NCBI GenBank assembly: GCA_022606425.2 | Contig: JAHDVF020001303.1 | Span: 1-64,000, forward strand | Reading direction: 5' to 3' | From: Lepidostoma basale | Lineage: Eukaryota > Arthropoda > Insecta > Trichoptera > Lepidostomatidae | DNA: 64,000 nucleotides | Part shown: positions 62,885-64,000 of the stretch, in pieces | Position numbering within the stretch: the stretch's first letter is position 1 | Layout of the letters: the number at the start of each line of letters is the position of its first letter | Position numbers and translations under genes: made by a program | Notes under the pieces: generated by a model | The model's database searches: none | What the model saw: the letters and a program-made list of their open reading frames with translations, nothing else | Told to the model about the DNA's origin: nothing

Positions 62885-63060
62885 CGTATCATTTTTAAAT
62901 CCCCCCTCGCCCTCTTTCGGAGGGACACTCCGGGCCATACATTTAGCCCCATCATAAAAAAACTACCAAATCGCATTCCAACAATGTTTCCTACAGACGT
63001 AAGAGGAATAGTCATTAGAGCTGAACCTCTGTAAGCCAGAAGATCCAAGTCCAAGATTCT
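62885..63060 (+). mobile_element. Jockey-type LINE 3' end
   Basis: gagggacactccgggccata, caaatcgcattccaacaatg, gtaagaggaatagtcattag, agctgaacctctgtaagcca, aagtccaag. Confidence 0.75.
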
Positions 63061-63509
63061 GTCCCTAAAGCTTGATTAAATTTAATGCGTTTAAATTTCA
63101 AATCTTCGATGCTCTATCGAAGTTTGGACTCTGCTGCTCTGGGTATTAGCCAATGAAACCTAACCTCCGGGACCCGATTTTTTTTATATATATGGAACCT
63201 GGAGAATCCTGAATTGAAAGCGCTCATACGTAAGTCAATCTAGGGACGACAAAACGGCGAGATGAAGTATCCCTTTGAGCGGTATGACGCTCTGCATGTA
63301 ACATGGAACAATAGTGGCATTCACAGACGAGGATCTTGTTCGGACATCCGGTAGTGCGTTCCAGTCTACGGACTTCTGGGTCAACGACATATTACGAAGT
63401 TGTTATTGACACTTCTAAAAATATTAATGAAGATTATTGAAATTTATTACATAAGTTCGTAATAAATATTTTTTATTTTAAATTCTTTTTATTTTACATG
63501 TAGTTTTAT
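63061..63509. other. Unassigned stretch
   Basis: Average GC, no domain or repeat end recognised. Confidence 0.3.
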
Positions 63510-63575
63510 TATATTTGTTCTTCTAGTTTCGATTGGTTTCAGTAGCTCGCTGCTATCTTCTGGTATCTCTATCAA
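63510..63575 (-). repeat. HHL4 remnant
   Basis: tttcgattggtttcagtagc, tcgctgctatcttctggtat: CCGG changed to CCAATC. Confidence 0.5.
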
Positions 63576-63656
63576 AATTTCATCAAATTTATACAATACT
63601 CGTATATGTAATACAAATTAAATTTCAACCCCCACAATTAGCATTCAATATGTAAA

Positions 63657-63885
63657 CTAAAGATTTTTTATGTATTGTTGATGCAAGAAGATTGCAGCGA
63701 GCTGTATAAACCGATTGTCACCCTTCAGTCTCCAGGCTACAGCTAATGAGAGTCCAGTCAGATCCCTGATTTGATCGGACCAGCGGCTCGGTGGTCGTCC
63801 TTGTGGTCGCTTTCCCTCCACTTTACCCACGATGATGAGGTTTTCAAGGTTGTCCTGCTTTTCAATGTTCAAGGTTCAAGGTGCA
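63657..63885 (-). pseudogene. LINE ORF2 C-terminus
   Basis: Minus: NLENLIIVGKVEGKRPQGRP, PSRWSDQIRDLTGLSLAVAW, RLKGDNRF. The KVEGKRxxGRPxxRWxDQI...A.DRxxW signature, in one frame. Confidence 0.8.
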
Positions 63886-64000
63886 ATATATTGTATAAAA
63901 TTTTATATATTTTTTTCATTAATTCGTTATGCTGTTGACACGATAAAGAAGAAAAATATCTTATTTTGTTTGAATACTTACTTTTTAAAAAATGTATGGG

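Overview
This window is eukaryotic, AT-rich, intron-scale DNA with no host gene that I can recognise. It reads as a dense graveyard of transposable elements. Jockey, RTE-type and CR1/L2-type LINE fragments, D34D mariner remains, a DUF4817-type transposase, hAT, piggyBac-like and Helitron-like pieces together point to an arthropod, most likely an insect and plausibly a lepidopteran. Species cannot be fixed from the sequence alone.

Layout. 1-5.0 kb: a small repeat carrying a hammerhead-like motif, a Helitron-like end with a PIF1-like helicase scrap, a four-unit tandem array (1561-3290) built on LINE sequence, and a hAT element nested inside a second TIR element. 5.0-9.1 kb: LINE debris and nested inverted repeats with hammerhead-like cores. 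9.2-13.7 kb: two SINE types, a DUF4817 transposase pseudogene split by a 1.05-kb foldback element, and a mariner fragment. 14-24 kb: many antisense and sense RTE 3' ends and head-to-head hairpin repeats. 24-31 kb: Jockey 3' end, a three-level nest (SINE in hAT in hairpin repeat), and the longest open frame, an L2/CR1-like reverse transcriptase (29301-30599) inserted into an RTE copy. 31-43 kb: hAT MITE, piggyBac-like MITE, Harbinger-like element, and SINEs, one of them split by a 241-bp hammerhead-motif element with an 11-bp target duplication. 43-56 kb: a GC-rich repeat present twice, RTE C-terminal frames, an internally deleted mariner, and more LINE 3' ends. 56-64 kb: CR1-like 3' end, a 169-bp-arm hairpin, RTE and Jockey remnants, and a Helitron-like 5' end with a 109-bp tandem repeat.

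The most interesting signal is a set of about ten sequence-unrelated small repeat families (called HHL1-HHL10 here). They share a short core: C/U-U-G-A-N-G/A-A, one extra base, a stem II hairpin, GAAA, a self-complementary 4-8 nt stem III, then UH. This is the hammerhead ribozyme core with a minimal palindromic helix III and one extra nucleotide after A9. Copies at 8925-8969 (-), 53127-53170 (-) and 20511-20548 (+) keep every core residue and can form stem I. Many copies sit as near-perfect head-to-head inverted dimers. Hammerheads with short helix III are known in Penelope-like elements and retrozymes; that these families belong there is inference.

The elements do not work together as a pathway. 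The order of events can be read from nesting with target-site duplications: SINE into hAT into HHL7; LINE into HHL9 (10-bp TSD); LINE into HHL7 (15-bp TSD); HHL3 into SINE (11-bp TSD); foldback into DUF4817 (5-bp TSD); and L2-like LINE into RTE.
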